The notes beneath the pieces were generated by a model that searched no databases, was not told the DNA's origin, and worked only from the letters and a program-made list of their open reading frames with translations. A DNA stretch of 44,518 bases from Bacteroidales bacterium (lineage in GTDB: Bacteria; Bacteroidota; Bacteroidia; Bacteroidales; UBA3824): the NCBI GenBank assembly GCA_017417315.1, contig JAFPZK010000067.1, forward strand, positions 1 to 44,518. Reading direction: 5' to 3'. Positions 1 through 7,199 of the stretch are shown piece after piece (the first letter of the stretch is position 1; every line of letters starts with the position of its first letter). A program made the position numbers and the translations under genes.

Positions 1-630
1 GTTGAAATGCAAATGTATTGGTCATCTGATTTTTTGCGTCGGGTGCTTTATAATTGCGCAAAAGTTTATGCAACATTATATTCCAAAGGCGAAGAACATT
101 ACAAAGTTAAAAAGGTGTTTTCCGTTAATATCTTAAACGATGTTTATCAAAATGATACACAAAAAAATTATCACCGTTATAGAATGTCTGAGATTGATGA
201 ACCCTCGCTCGTAATCAAAGGTATTGAAATTGTGTGCGTTGAATTACCGAAATTCAAGCCTGAAAATTATGCTCAGCGTAAAATGCTGAAACTTTGGCAA
301 GAGTTTTTAACGTCAATCAACGCTAAAACCGGCGAAGAAAACATTTCAGAGGCTATGCTTGAAAATGAGGAAGTCAAAGAGGCGTTAGACTTGTGTCTTG
401 ACTTAACGGAAGAAGAACGGGGCTATTACGACGGCTTTTGGGGAATGGAGTTTCTTCGCAATGACAGAGATAAGACGGTCAAGGAAATCGGTCGTGCGGA
501 AGGCATTGCCGAGGGTGAAAAACAAGCCAAACTTGAAATTGCTCGTAATCTTAAATCTTTGGGAATGATGACATTGGAACAAATTGCGGCAACGGTGAAA
601 CTTCCAATAGCCGATTTAACTTTAATTTAA
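1..630 (+). CDS. Rpn/PD-(D/E)XK nuclease family transposase, C-terminal part
   Basis: The reading frame is open from the first base (V-E-M-Q-M...), so this is the 3' part of a gene that begins outside the window; about 209 codons are present. The segment reading WSSDFLRRVLYNCAKVYATL followed by a KGEEH stretch resembles the region after the catalytic core in Rpn/PD-(D/E)XK 'transposase' proteins, which are common and multicopy in Bacteroidota. The C-terminus (about 155-207) has a charged helix (KEIGRAEGIAEGEKQAKLEIA) and a small 'LGMMTLEQIAATVKLP' HTH-like tail, usual for this family. The catalytic residues would lie upstream and cannot be checked. Such proteins are linked to recombination-promoting nuclease activity; function here is inferred from family resemblance only. 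Confidence 0.8.
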   Translation, partial: VEMQMYWSSDFLRRVLYNCAKVYATLYSKGEEHYKVKKVFSVNILNDVYQNDTQKNYHRYRMSEIDEPSLVIKGIEIVCVELPKFKPENYAQRKMLKLWQEFLTSINAKTGEENISEAMLENEEVKEALDLCLDLTEEERGYYDGFWGMEFLRNDRDKTVKEIGRAEGIAEGEKQAKLEIARNLKSLGMMTLEQIAATVKLPIADLTLI

Positions 631-661
631 CATCGGAAAATTAGTACAAAAGTTTTATACA

Positions 662-693
662 AAAAAAGCGAACTATAAAAAGTTCGCTTTTTT
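662..693. terminator. Bidirectional rho-independent terminator
   Basis: A 13-bp perfect stem (AAAAAAGCGAACT with AGTTCGCTTTTTT) and a 6-nt loop. It has T-runs on both strands, so it can end both the rightward nuclease gene and the leftward tRNA-Arg transcript. Confidence 0.85.
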
Positions 694-694
694 G

Positions 695-766
695 TAGCCG
701 GGCAGGGAATCGAACCCTGATTTACGGTTTAGGAAACCGACGTTCTATCCATTGAACTACTCAGCC
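695..766 (-). tRNA. tRNA-Arg (CCT anticodon)
   Basis: Cloverleaf on the minus strand: D-arm GTTC/GAAC, anticodon loop TTCCTAA giving anticodon CCT, and T-arm CAGGG-TTCGATT-CCCTG. The acceptor stem is imperfect (two G-T wobbles and one A-C mismatch), so the exact ends are uncertain by a base or so. No CCA is encoded. A Bacteroidota promoter lies immediately upstream on the same strand. Confidence 0.85.
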
Positions 767-788
767 GACAGAGTTTAAAAGTGTGCCG

Positions 789-820
789 CAAAGGTAAGAA
801 CTAATTTCGTTTTTTCCAAA
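789..820 (-). promoter_or_regulatory. Promoter of tRNA-Arg
   Basis: Read on the minus strand: TTTG (817-820), 20 nt, then TACCTTTG (789-796). This matches the Bacteroidota housekeeping sigma consensus TTTG-N19/20-TAnnTTTG and sits about 23 nt upstream of the tRNA 5' end. Confidence 0.75.
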
Positions 821-849
821 AGTTTTTTAAGTTTTTTTCAAAAAAATAA

Positions 850-881
850 TTGCCGAAGTTCGGTGTTTTTTTGTAATTTTG
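850..881 (+). promoter_or_regulatory. Promoter of slyD-coaD operon
   Basis: A -7 box TAATTTTG at 874-881 with a TTG about 21 nt upstream (850-852). Transcription would start about 15 nt before the slyD ATG. The -33 match is weak. Confidence 0.5.
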
Positions 882-902
882 TCCCGTTAAAAAAAATATT
901 CG

Positions 903-1502
903 ATGAAAGTAGAAAAAAATAAAGTTGTTTCTGTGAATTATATTCTCAGAGGCGAGGAAAACGGTCCTGTTGTAGAGCAGACAAAAGACGGTCATTTGTT
1001 GGAATTTTTGTTCGGACGCGGTATGATGTTGCCGAAGTTTGAAGAAAACCTTGAAAATCTTGAAGAAGGCGGAAAAGTAAAATTCCATTTAACACCCGCA
1101 GAAGGTTACGGCGAGTATCATGAGGAAATGGTCGTTAACCTGCCGATAAAAATTTTTCAAGACAAGGACGGTAATCTTAACGAAGAGATTTGTAAGGTCG
1201 GCAATCATATCCCGATGCAGGATAACAAAGGCAATCATTTGATAGGTAAGGTTTTACAGATTTTTGACAATGCCGTTAAAATAGACTTCAACCACGATAT
1301 GGCGGGCAAAGACCTTTATTTTGAAGTAGAGGTAGTTTCTATTCGCGAGGCTTCGGAAGAGGAAATCGAACATGGACACGTTCATCATGACGGACATTGC
1401 TGTCATGGCGAAGGCGGTTGTCATAAACATGACGGAGAGGAACATCACTGTCATAAACATGACGGCGAAGAAGAACATCATTGTTGTCATCATCACGAAT
1501 AA
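903..1502 (+). CDS. slyD: SlyD-like FKBP-type peptidyl-prolyl isomerase with His-rich metal-binding tail
   Basis: A 199-residue cytoplasmic FKBP/SlyD protein that catalyses cis-trans isomerisation of prolyl bonds and acts as a folding chaperone. The N-terminal half has the FKBP signatures (LEFLFGRGMMLPKFEENL; LTPAEGYGEYHEE), with the insert-in-flap domain near residues 75-130. The last 45 residues are packed with His and Cys (repeats of HKHDGEE and CCHHHE), the nickel/zinc-binding tail typical of SlyD. The ATG follows an A-rich leader with no Shine-Dalgarno site, as expected for the phylum. coaD starts only 2 nt after the stop, so the two are cotranscribed. Family assignment is firm; the metal role is known for SlyD and inferred here. 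Confidence 0.93.
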   Translation: MKVEKNKVVSVNYILRGEENGPVVEQTKDGHLLEFLFGRGMMLPKFEENLENLEEGGKVKFHLTPAEGYGEYHEEMVVNLPIKIFQDKDGNLNEEICKVGNHIPMQDNKGNHLIGKVLQIFDNAVKIDFNHDMAGKDLYFEVEVVSIREASEEEIEHGHVHHDGHCCHGEGGCHKHDGEEHHCHKHDGEEEHHCCHHHE

Positions 1503-1504
1503 AA

Positions 1505-1981
1505 ATGCAAAAAAAAGCGGTTTTTCCGGGTTCATTCGACCCTTTTACTGCGGGGCATGAGGCTTTGGTTATCAAAGGGTTAGAAATTTTTGACGAAATT
1601 ATTATCGCTGTCGGCGTAAATTCTGACAAAAAAGGATTTCTGCCCGTTGATAAACGTATCGACCTTATAAAAACTGTTTTTAAAAATAATCACCGGGTTC
1701 AGGTGAAGAGTTATTCTTGCCTGACCGTTGATTTTTGTAAAGAAAACGGTGCAACTCATATTTTAAGAGGGCTAAGAAATGCGGCGGATTTTGAATACGA
1801 AAACAATATCGCTCAGGTCAACCGTTTGATTAGCAACGGTATAGAAACTGTTTTTCTTCTTTCTCAGCCCGAACACGCCGCTTTGAGTTCCTCTATCGTC
1901 AGAGAACTTATCCGTTATAATAAAGACGTAAAAATGTTTTTACCTTCGGGCGGGGATTTTGAGTACTTTTTTAATTTGTAA
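1505..1981 (+). CDS. coaD: Phosphopantetheine adenylyltransferase
   Basis: A 158-residue cytoplasmic enzyme of coenzyme A synthesis that adenylylates 4'-phosphopantetheine to dephospho-CoA. Visible motifs are the N-terminal nucleotidyltransferase signature FPGSFDPFTAGH (TxGH-type), HILRGLRNAADFEYE in the middle, and the C-terminal SSSIVRELIRY. Length fits the family (about 155-165). The start at 1505 is chosen because the GSFDPFT motif must begin a few residues from the N-terminus; an in-frame upstream start at 1481 would overlap slyD and add eight unlikely residues. It lies between slyD and the radical SAM gene in one tight operon. Confidence 0.95.
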   Translation: MQKKAVFPGSFDPFTAGHEALVIKGLEIFDEIIIAVGVNSDKKGFLPVDKRIDLIKTVFKNNHRVQVKSYSCLTVDFCKENGATHILRGLRNAADFEYENNIAQVNRLISNGIETVFLLSQPEHAALSSSIVRELIRYNKDVKMFLPSGGDFEYFFNL

Positions 1982-1987
1982 TTTCAA

Positions 1988-2905
1988 GTGGATATTCATA
2001 ATTGTAAAATGTGTCCGCGCAAATGCGGTGCGGACAGAGGTTCCGATAAGTTAGGTTTTTGCGGCATAGACTCGCACGTTCACATTTCTGAAATATGCGT
2101 TCATAGGGGAGAAGAGCCTGTCCTCGGCGGCGAAAAAGGTGTTATTAACGTGTTTTTCAGCGGTTGCAACCTGCGTTGCGTTTATTGTCAGAATTACCAA
2201 ATTAGTCAGCAAAAACCTACGAAAAAAGAAATTACGAGTTGTACTCAGGCGGCAACCGTTATCGCTAATTATATGTGTAAAGAGGGGATTAATACGGTCG
2301 GTTTTGTTTCTCCGTCGCATCAGGTGTTTCAAATGCGGACTATTATAGACCTTCTTCATAAACGGGGGTTTATGCCCACAGTTATTTATAATACTAACGC
2401 TTACGACGATGTAGAAACTTTGCGCGAAATCGCTGATTATGTGGATATTTATCTTCCTGATTATAAATATTCTGAGGCTGAATTGTCAGAAAAATTGTCG
2501 TCTGCGCCCGGCTATCCTGAAAAGGCTTTGGCGGCGATAAAGGAGATGTATTATCAAAAAGGTTCGCGCCTTGTTTTAAATGATGACGGCATTGCTGAAA
2601 GCGGCTTGATAATCCGTCATCTTGTATTACCGAATCATATAGAAAATTCCGTCAACGCCTTGAAAAACATTGCATACGAGGTTTCTCCGAATATTCATCT
2701 TTCGTTGATGGCGCAGTATTATCCTGAATTTAAGGCACTTGAAATGCCGGAACTTAACCGCAACATCACCGCTGAGGAATATCAAAAGGTTTGCGATGCG
2801 GCAGAAGAGTTAGGGCTTTTTAAAGGGTGGTTTCAGCAGTTAAAGAGTAACGAAAATTACCGTCCCGATTTTGACAAAGACGGTAATCCGTTTGAGGGGA
2901 GGTAA
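1988..2905 (+). CDS. Radical SAM protein, PflX-like (COG1313 type)
   Basis: A 305-residue radical SAM enzyme. The N-terminus carries a CxMCPRKC-type cysteine cluster (residues 6-24) and then the [4Fe-4S]-SAM motif CNLRCVYC at about residues 60-67, followed by QNYQISQ. This order and spacing fit PflX, a poorly characterised relative of pyruvate formate-lyase activase. No substrate can be assigned. The start is GTG, 6 nt after coaD, with no better ATG in frame before the first cysteine cluster. It is the last gene of the slyD-coaD operon. Family assignment is good, molecular role unknown. Confidence 0.85.
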   Translation: MDIHNCKMCPRKCGADRGSDKLGFCGIDSHVHISEICVHRGEEPVLGGEKGVINVFFSGCNLRCVYCQNYQISQQKPTKKEITSCTQAATVIANYMCKEGINTVGFVSPSHQVFQMRTIIDLLHKRGFMPTVIYNTNAYDDVETLREIADYVDIYLPDYKYSEAELSEKLSSAPGYPEKALAAIKEMYYQKGSRLVLNDDGIAESGLIIRHLVLPNHIENSVNALKNIAYEVSPNIHLSLMAQYYPEFKALEMPELNRNITAEEYQKVCDAAEELGLFKGWFQQLKSNENYRPDFDKDGNPFEGR

Positions 2906-2919
2906 TATGACAACTTGAC

Positions 2920-2941
2920 ACTGACAAGAGATGCTGTCAGT
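2920..2941. promoter_or_regulatory. Palindrome upstream of sigma-54-like promoter
   Basis: Inverted repeat ACTGACA-N8-TGTCAGT, with further TGACA half-sites just before it. It ends about 46 nt upstream of the -24/-12-like element, a position suited to an upstream activator site for a sigma-54 enhancer-binding protein. It could equally be a weak terminator of the preceding operon, although no T-run follows. Confidence 0.35.
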
Positions 2942-2986
2942 ATTATAAACTTTACTTTTTGTGCCACTTTGTCATAAAAAATGCTT

Positions 2987-3002
2987 TGGTACGATAGTTG
3001 AT
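2987..3002 (+). promoter_or_regulatory. Sigma-54-like -24/-12 promoter
   Basis: TGGTACG-ATAG-TTGAT matches TGGYACG-N4-TTGCW except that the -12 dinucleotide is GA instead of GC; the GG-N10-G spacing is exact. It would start transcription near 3013, about 30 nt upstream of the ATG at 3044. The mismatch at -12 is the main doubt. Confidence 0.45.
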
Positions 3003-3043
3003 TTCTATATAATGTTGTTTAATTTAAAATAACTGATTAACAC

Positions 3044-3181
3044 ATGGAACAAGGAAAAGCAATATTATTAAAAAGTGCCGGAATTGGTGCAGTATCTTGC
3101 CTTGCAGTACAAGGTTCTAAAAAAAAGTTGAAAAGTAAACGGTTGTCTTATTCACAACAAAAACAAATACATAAATGGTGA
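3044..3181 (+). CDS. Short ORF before the metallopeptidase fragment
   Basis: A 45-codon ORF starting MEQGKAILLKSAGIG and ending in a lysine-rich stretch. It stops 7 nt before the ATG of the next ORF, in a different frame. It has no recognisable domain. The next frame remains open upstream through 'NKYINGDTVMLNGG', so this ORF may be the 5' end of the same ancestral gene now out of frame, or a chance ORF behind the promoter. Confidence 0.3.
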   Translation: MEQGKAILLKSAGIGAVSCLAVQGSKKKLKSKRLSYSQQKQIHKW

Positions 3182-3188
3182 TACTGTA

Positions 3189-3506
3189 ATGTTAAACGGA
3201 GGCTTTGAATCAGATGTATATTTAAGCCGCACAGCGTTTGTGAGTATGGAGCAATTAAAATTGACAATTGGTCATGAATTTATACATTGCACGCAAAATT
3301 TTATGTACTTTAACGGTGTTTTGACATTGAAGGATATGAAATCTGTTTATCCTGGAAGTAAATTTCCTATGGCTGAATTGGCTGCTTATAATTGGGAAGC
3401 AAGTATGGGATTTAATGATAAATATTTGAGATTCAATGACGAACTTGGAAAGTTTGATTGGCGTGATCCACAATATTATTCTTGGTTGCATAATGTGAAA
3501 TTTTAA
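3189..3506 (+). pseudogene. Remnant of a zinc-metallopeptidase toxin-like domain
   Basis: A 105-residue ORF with a zinc-binding HExxH-type site, IGHEFIHC, at about residue 30, and a conserved downstream helix AELAAYNWEA that could supply the third ligand. There is no signal peptide or delivery domain, and the frame stays open upstream of the ATG, so it looks like the C-terminal piece of a longer protein. Domains of this kind sit at the C-terminus of Bacteroidota polymorphic toxins (RHS and related). The next gene begins one base after this stop and encodes a secreted protein, matching the toxin-immunity order. The toxin reading is inference; it may be an intact small gene. Confidence 0.45.
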
Positions 3507-4160
3507 ATGAGAATTTTCATTATAATATTGATGTTATTGACATTTCAGCGGGTGTTTTCTCAGGAAATATCCGCTGAAATTTCTTTACTGCAAGGCGGTG
3601 AAAAATTGTTTTTGAATGTCAAACTTGAAAATCATTCTGAAAAGGATTATGTAATTTATGCTCCTGATTATTTCTGTGGCAGTAATGAAACGTTAGTTTC
3701 TCATTGTTTTGAACCAGATGAAATGGAAATGGCTATGTCGGATTTGAAAAAATCACAATATAAATATGCAACAGAGAATTTTTTGTTTGTAGGTGATACA
3801 ATAGTTTTAACTTTTCCGTATTACAGCGAGGGAAAAATTTATAATGGCTTGGATAATCAAGAAACAAAATTGGACGATATTATTTCATATATTTGTGATT
3901 ATGAAAAAAATATTGAATATGGTTATGATGATAATACTTTTGAAGATTGTTACATAATTCCAAAACATGGCATAAAAAAACTAACGTTTGATATTAATTT
4001 TCTAACTCATTTACGTACTACTTGGGCATTGAGTTTTTTTACTGATAGGCAGGCATTTAATGCTGAGGTTCGTAAATTAATTAAAAATAAAGGTCTTGAA
4101 ATTTATAGAGGAAAAATTATTTCAAATACGATTTTTTTCTCAACAAAAGGAAATATGTAG
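3507..4160 (+). CDS. Secreted protein of unknown function, possible immunity protein
   Basis: 217 residues with a clear Sec signal peptide (MRIFIIILMLLTFQRVFSQ, cleavage expected after FSQ) and then a beta-rich exported domain (EISAEISLLQGGEKLFLNVK). No lipobox cysteine is visible, so it should be periplasmic rather than lipid-anchored. The start directly abuts the stop of the HExxH ORF, so the two are cotranscribed. The pairing suggests a cognate immunity protein for an exported metallopeptidase toxin, but no immunity family is recognised. It is followed by a strong terminator. Confidence 0.55.
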   Translation: MRIFIIILMLLTFQRVFSQEISAEISLLQGGEKLFLNVKLENHSEKDYVIYAPDYFCGSNETLVSHCFEPDEMEMAMSDLKKSQYKYATENFLFVGDTIVLTFPYYSEGKIYNGLDNQETKLDDIISYICDYEKNIEYGYDDNTFEDCYIIPKHGIKKLTFDINFLTHLRTTWALSFFTDRQAFNAEVRKLIKNKGLEIYRGKIISNTIFFSTKGNM

Positions 4161-4177
4161 GCATAAGAAATAAAATT

Positions 4178-4201
4178 AAGGGCGAATCCTTTTTCGCCCT
4201 T
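4178..4201. terminator. Bidirectional terminator between convergent units
   Basis: A 9-bp perfect stem AAGGGCGAA/TTCGCCCTT with a 6-nt loop between the plus-strand pair (ending 4160) and the minus-strand SiaB-like gene (ending 4236). T/A-runs flank both sides. Confidence 0.8.
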
Positions 4202-4235
4202 GAAAAAAAAGTAAAATATATGTTCAATGTCGTCT

Positions 4236-4784
4236 TTATTTGTCTATTCTGATTGACAAAACGTAAAAATAATTGTCATCGTCCATTTTGTGGAACGTGT
4301 ATGCAGGCGGATAGCCGCTTAAAATCGTGGACTGAATTATTCCGATGTTTCCGCCGCCGTTTGGTCCTGATTGCGGTAAGGCGCGTTGTTGACGTTTAAA
4401 TTCGCGAAGTTCGTCCTTGGACTTTTGGATTATTTGGTCGCATTTTTCGGTCAGCTTTACGTAGTCTTCATGTCCTACGAGGTTGCCCGTAATAAACTGG
4501 AAATGGTCAGGATATTCCTTTATGAGCATAAGTCCTACGCCCGCAGAACGGTCAAGCCCCATACCCGTGGATTTTTCCTTTGAGTAGAGGTAAATGTTCT
4601 GGCTGAGTTCGATAAAAATTTTAAAGAATTTTTTGCCGACCTTTTTGTTGTCTTCCCAAAGCGAATCTTCGATGTTGGAAGCCAATAGCGACAAAATTTG
4701 TCCGTCAAAAGGTCCGATGTACGAAATTACGACATTGTTGTCGAACATCGTTTCAAAAATCTCTTTGCTGTTGATAGATGCCAT
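4236..4784 (-). CDS. SiaB-like protein kinase/anti-sigma-type regulator (DUF6272 family)
   Basis: A 182-residue cytoplasmic protein of the SiaB/DUF6272 family, a histidine-kinase-like ATPase fold related to anti-sigma kinases. Recognisable parts are the N-terminal FDNNVVISYIGPFDGQILS, the helix FIELSQNIYLYSKE corresponding to the N-box, and GVGLMLIKE. In Pseudomonas, SiaB acts opposite a PP2C phosphatase (SiaA) on a small partner protein. The start at 4784 is chosen because an A-rich leader precedes that ATG; the longer form from 4811 would overlap the upstream gene. It lies directly downstream of two SpoIIE-type phosphatase genes, which fits a kinase/phosphatase pair. No STAS-domain substrate is seen nearby. 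Confidence 0.75.
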   Translation of the reverse strand: MASINSKEIFETMFDNNVVISYIGPFDGQILSLLASNIEDSLWEDNKKVGKKFFKIFIELSQNIYLYSKEKSTGMGLDRSAGVGLMLIKEYPDHFQFITGNLVGHEDYVKLTEKCDQIIQKSKDELREFKRQQRALPQSGPNGGGNIGIIQSTILSGYPPAYTFHKMDDDNYFYVLSIRIDK

Positions 4785-4807
4785 ATATTTTACTTTTTTT
4801 ATAATTA

Positions 4808-7198
4808 TCAAATTAATTGTATTCCAAAAATTGTGATGTCGTCGTTTTGTTCGGCTTCACCTTTATAATTGTAATACTCTTGTTCCAAAATCTCCTTTTG
4901 TTCTTTTAAATCTTTGTTGCAAATTGATTTCAAAAGGTTTACGAACTTTTCGGAGCCGTATTTTTTGTTGTCTTTGTCAAATTGATTAACAAAGCCATCG
5001 GTTGTCATATACACCTTATCGTCTTTTTTAAGAGTGATTTCGGTGGAGGTGAACTCCGTTGTATTGCGTTTTGACATTATACCGCCGATGGTTTTTCTGT
5101 CGGCTTTCAGGGTTTCAAACTCGCCTGTTTTGTCGTGATAGATATACAGCGGGCGTTTTGCGCCTGAAAACGTCAGAGAATATTCTCCGTTGTCTTTCTT
5201 TATTGTTTTACACAGACAGATTTCCAAACTATCGTTGTTGTCCGTCGTATCTTGTTTGAGTGCGGCAACAAGTCCCGTGTTAAGGGAGTTCAAGATTTCT
5301 TTTGTGTCGTAATTTCTGTGTTCAACGATGATTTCGTTGAGCAGACGTGTCGAAATCATACACATGAACGCACCCGGAACGCCGTGTCCCGTGCAGTCAA
5401 CGGCTGCCGTGAAAGCCATATTTTCGTTGTCAGGAACTCTTGCAAACCAATAGAAGTCGCCGCTTACGATTTGCAACGGGATAAACAGACTGAAATATTT
5501 GTAGCATTTCGTTAAGTTTACCTCCAACGGCATAACCGTTTCCTGAATGGTTTTGGCGTAGGTCAAACTTGTATTGATATGTGAGTTTTGTTCCTCGATA
5601 AATTCTTTTTGTTGTGCTAACTCGTCTCTTTGAGCGGCAAGGGTAAGACCTTGCGCCACAATTGCGTTTTCCTGTTCCTTAATCTGCGTGATGTCGGTAT
5701 CAATGGTAACGAGCCTTCCGATTTCGTTGTTTTCGTCAAGAATAGGCGTTAAAGTGGACTGAGTCCAAATCAACTTACCTTCTTTTGTTTTGATTTCGGT
5801 TTCGTAAACCTTTGATTCTTTGGTTTTAAGACATTCTTGTTTGATGTCTTCGATTTCATTGTTTGTTGCATAAAAGCCGGTTAAAGTGTCGCGTTTTTGG
5901 TTTTGTAAATCTGCGAACATAAATCCGTACATATTCGTAAAACCACGGTTAACCCATTCTATGTTGCCTTGGTTGTCCATAATAACCACGCCGTTATCCG
6001 TTTGAGAGGCAACGATTGAGAGTTTTTCCAATTCTTTGTTGATTTGGAGCAACTGACGGCTCTGAGCCTCAATGTGGTCTTTTTGACGGTCAACCTCGTC
6101 ATTAAGTTTTGCGAGTTGGCGGTTTTTGCGCTTTCTTGAAATACTGCTTACGGTTGTCATTATGACAAGAATTAAAATTACGCCGCTGAATATTAACGCA
6201 TATAATATTATCCGTCTTTGTTTGCTGATTTGTCCTGATTGTTGTTCAAGCAGTTTTTCGTGTTCTTCAATTTGTCTTTCTCTTTCGGCAATTCTTTCCT
6301 GTTGACTTCTCAACTGATCAGACGAGCGGTTCAACTGTTGTTGTTTTTCTGCGATTTCGTTTTCCTGACGTTTGAGAAGTATGTTGTTGTCTTCGAGTAC
6401 TTTTCTTAATTTTTGAGCGTCCCAAAGCAGTTTGTCGGCCAAAAGTTTTTGTTCTTCGATTTCTTTTTCCTTTGCTTCGAGTTCGTACTTGTTCATAAGG
6501 TTTTGCTCCCTTTGAATATCGTTTTGAAGACTTTGTGCTGTAAGAGCCTTGTCTTTATCAGCCAATTCTTGCTCTTGAAGTTTCAAGAGGTTTTCTTTTT
6601 CCTGTAACTCTCTGGTTCTTGCCTCGTTAAGGTTTTGAAGGTCGACTCTTGTACCGCCTCTTGCAAGCACTTTGTCAGGGATAACAAGTCCTGCCTGTTC
6701 AGCCTTTTTGCTGTTTACCACAAACTGATTGTTACGGCTTTCGAGCAAAATATTAAACATAAAGTATTCTTGCAGCGGATTGTCTTTTGGGATTCCGTAA
6801 GTTACTACGAGTGTGTTTTCTCCTTTTAATTTGCTGTCAATAGACGGCAAATCATTGTTGTATCCCGGATTAACATACAATATGTTAGTGGAATATATGT
6901 CTTTGAGTTTCTTGAAATGAATAACGTCGTAGTCTTTGTTTTTAAATTTTCTCTGTTCGGCGGCTTTGATGAGTGCTTCTACTTCGGGAGCGTTGTAGCC
7001 GTAAACACCGATTGTGAACTTTTGAATTCTGTCCTCGTCAGGCCATTCAACGTATTCCGAGAGCGTCATAAGCCAATGCGCCCTAAGAGCCTCCGTACTG
7101 ATTTGTGCCGATGATTTTGAACAATTCAAAACCGAGAGCCACAAAACAGATGCTAAGACTGCCGTTTTAAAAAGTAATATGTTGTATTTTTTTGACAT
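4808..7198 (-). CDS. YfiR-like/PAS/SpoIIE PP2C phosphatase, membrane sensor (copy 1)
   Basis: A 796-residue membrane protein. In order: a signal-like hydrophobic N-terminus; a periplasmic YfiR-like (DUF4154) domain, about 35-185 (FTIGVYGYNAPEVEALI ... GIPKDNPLQEYFMFNILLES); a long coiled coil, about 190-325; one transmembrane helix near 330-355 (ILYALIFSGVILILVIM); a PAS domain, about 390-510; and a SpoIIE/PP2C domain, about 555-796. Metal-binding Asp residues are present (SGDFYWF, VDCTGHGVPGAFM, TTDGFVNQ, NDDITIFGI), so it should be active. It shares architecture and sequence with the next upstream gene, 1 nt away, indicating tandem duplication. Together with SiaB it forms a sensory phosphatase/kinase operon; the periplasmic signal is unknown. 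Confidence 0.88.
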   Translation of the reverse strand: MSKKYNILLFKTAVLASVLWLSVLNCSKSSAQISTEALRAHWLMTLSEYVEWPDEDRIQKFTIGVYGYNAPEVEALIKAAEQRKFKNKDYDVIHFKKLKDIYSTNILYVNPGYNNDLPSIDSKLKGENTLVVTYGIPKDNPLQEYFMFNILLESRNNQFVVNSKKAEQAGLVIPDKVLARGGTRVDLQNLNEARTRELQEKENLLKLQEQELADKDKALTAQSLQNDIQREQNLMNKYELEAKEKEIEEQKLLADKLLWDAQKLRKVLEDNNILLKRQENEIAEKQQQLNRSSDQLRSQQERIAERERQIEEHEKLLEQQSGQISKQRRIILYALIFSGVILILVIMTTVSSISRKRKNRQLAKLNDEVDRQKDHIEAQSRQLLQINKELEKLSIVASQTDNGVVIMDNQGNIEWVNRGFTNMYGFMFADLQNQKRDTLTGFYATNNEIEDIKQECLKTKESKVYETEIKTKEGKLIWTQSTLTPILDENNEIGRLVTIDTDITQIKEQENAIVAQGLTLAAQRDELAQQKEFIEEQNSHINTSLTYAKTIQETVMPLEVNLTKCYKYFSLFIPLQIVSGDFYWFARVPDNENMAFTAAVDCTGHGVPGAFMCMISTRLLNEIIVEHRNYDTKEILNSLNTGLVAALKQDTTDNNDSLEICLCKTIKKDNGEYSLTFSGAKRPLYIYHDKTGEFETLKADRKTIGGIMSKRNTTEFTSTEITLKKDDKVYMTTDGFVNQFDKDNKKYGSEKFVNLLKSICNKDLKEQKEILEQEYYNYKGEAEQNDDITIFGIQLI

Positions 7199-7199
7199 T

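Noticed and set aside
1254..1629. ORFs on either strand over the His-rich end of slyD
   Set aside because: They are shadows of the GAC/CAT-rich His codons; composition (Met/Thr/Val-rich) is artificial.
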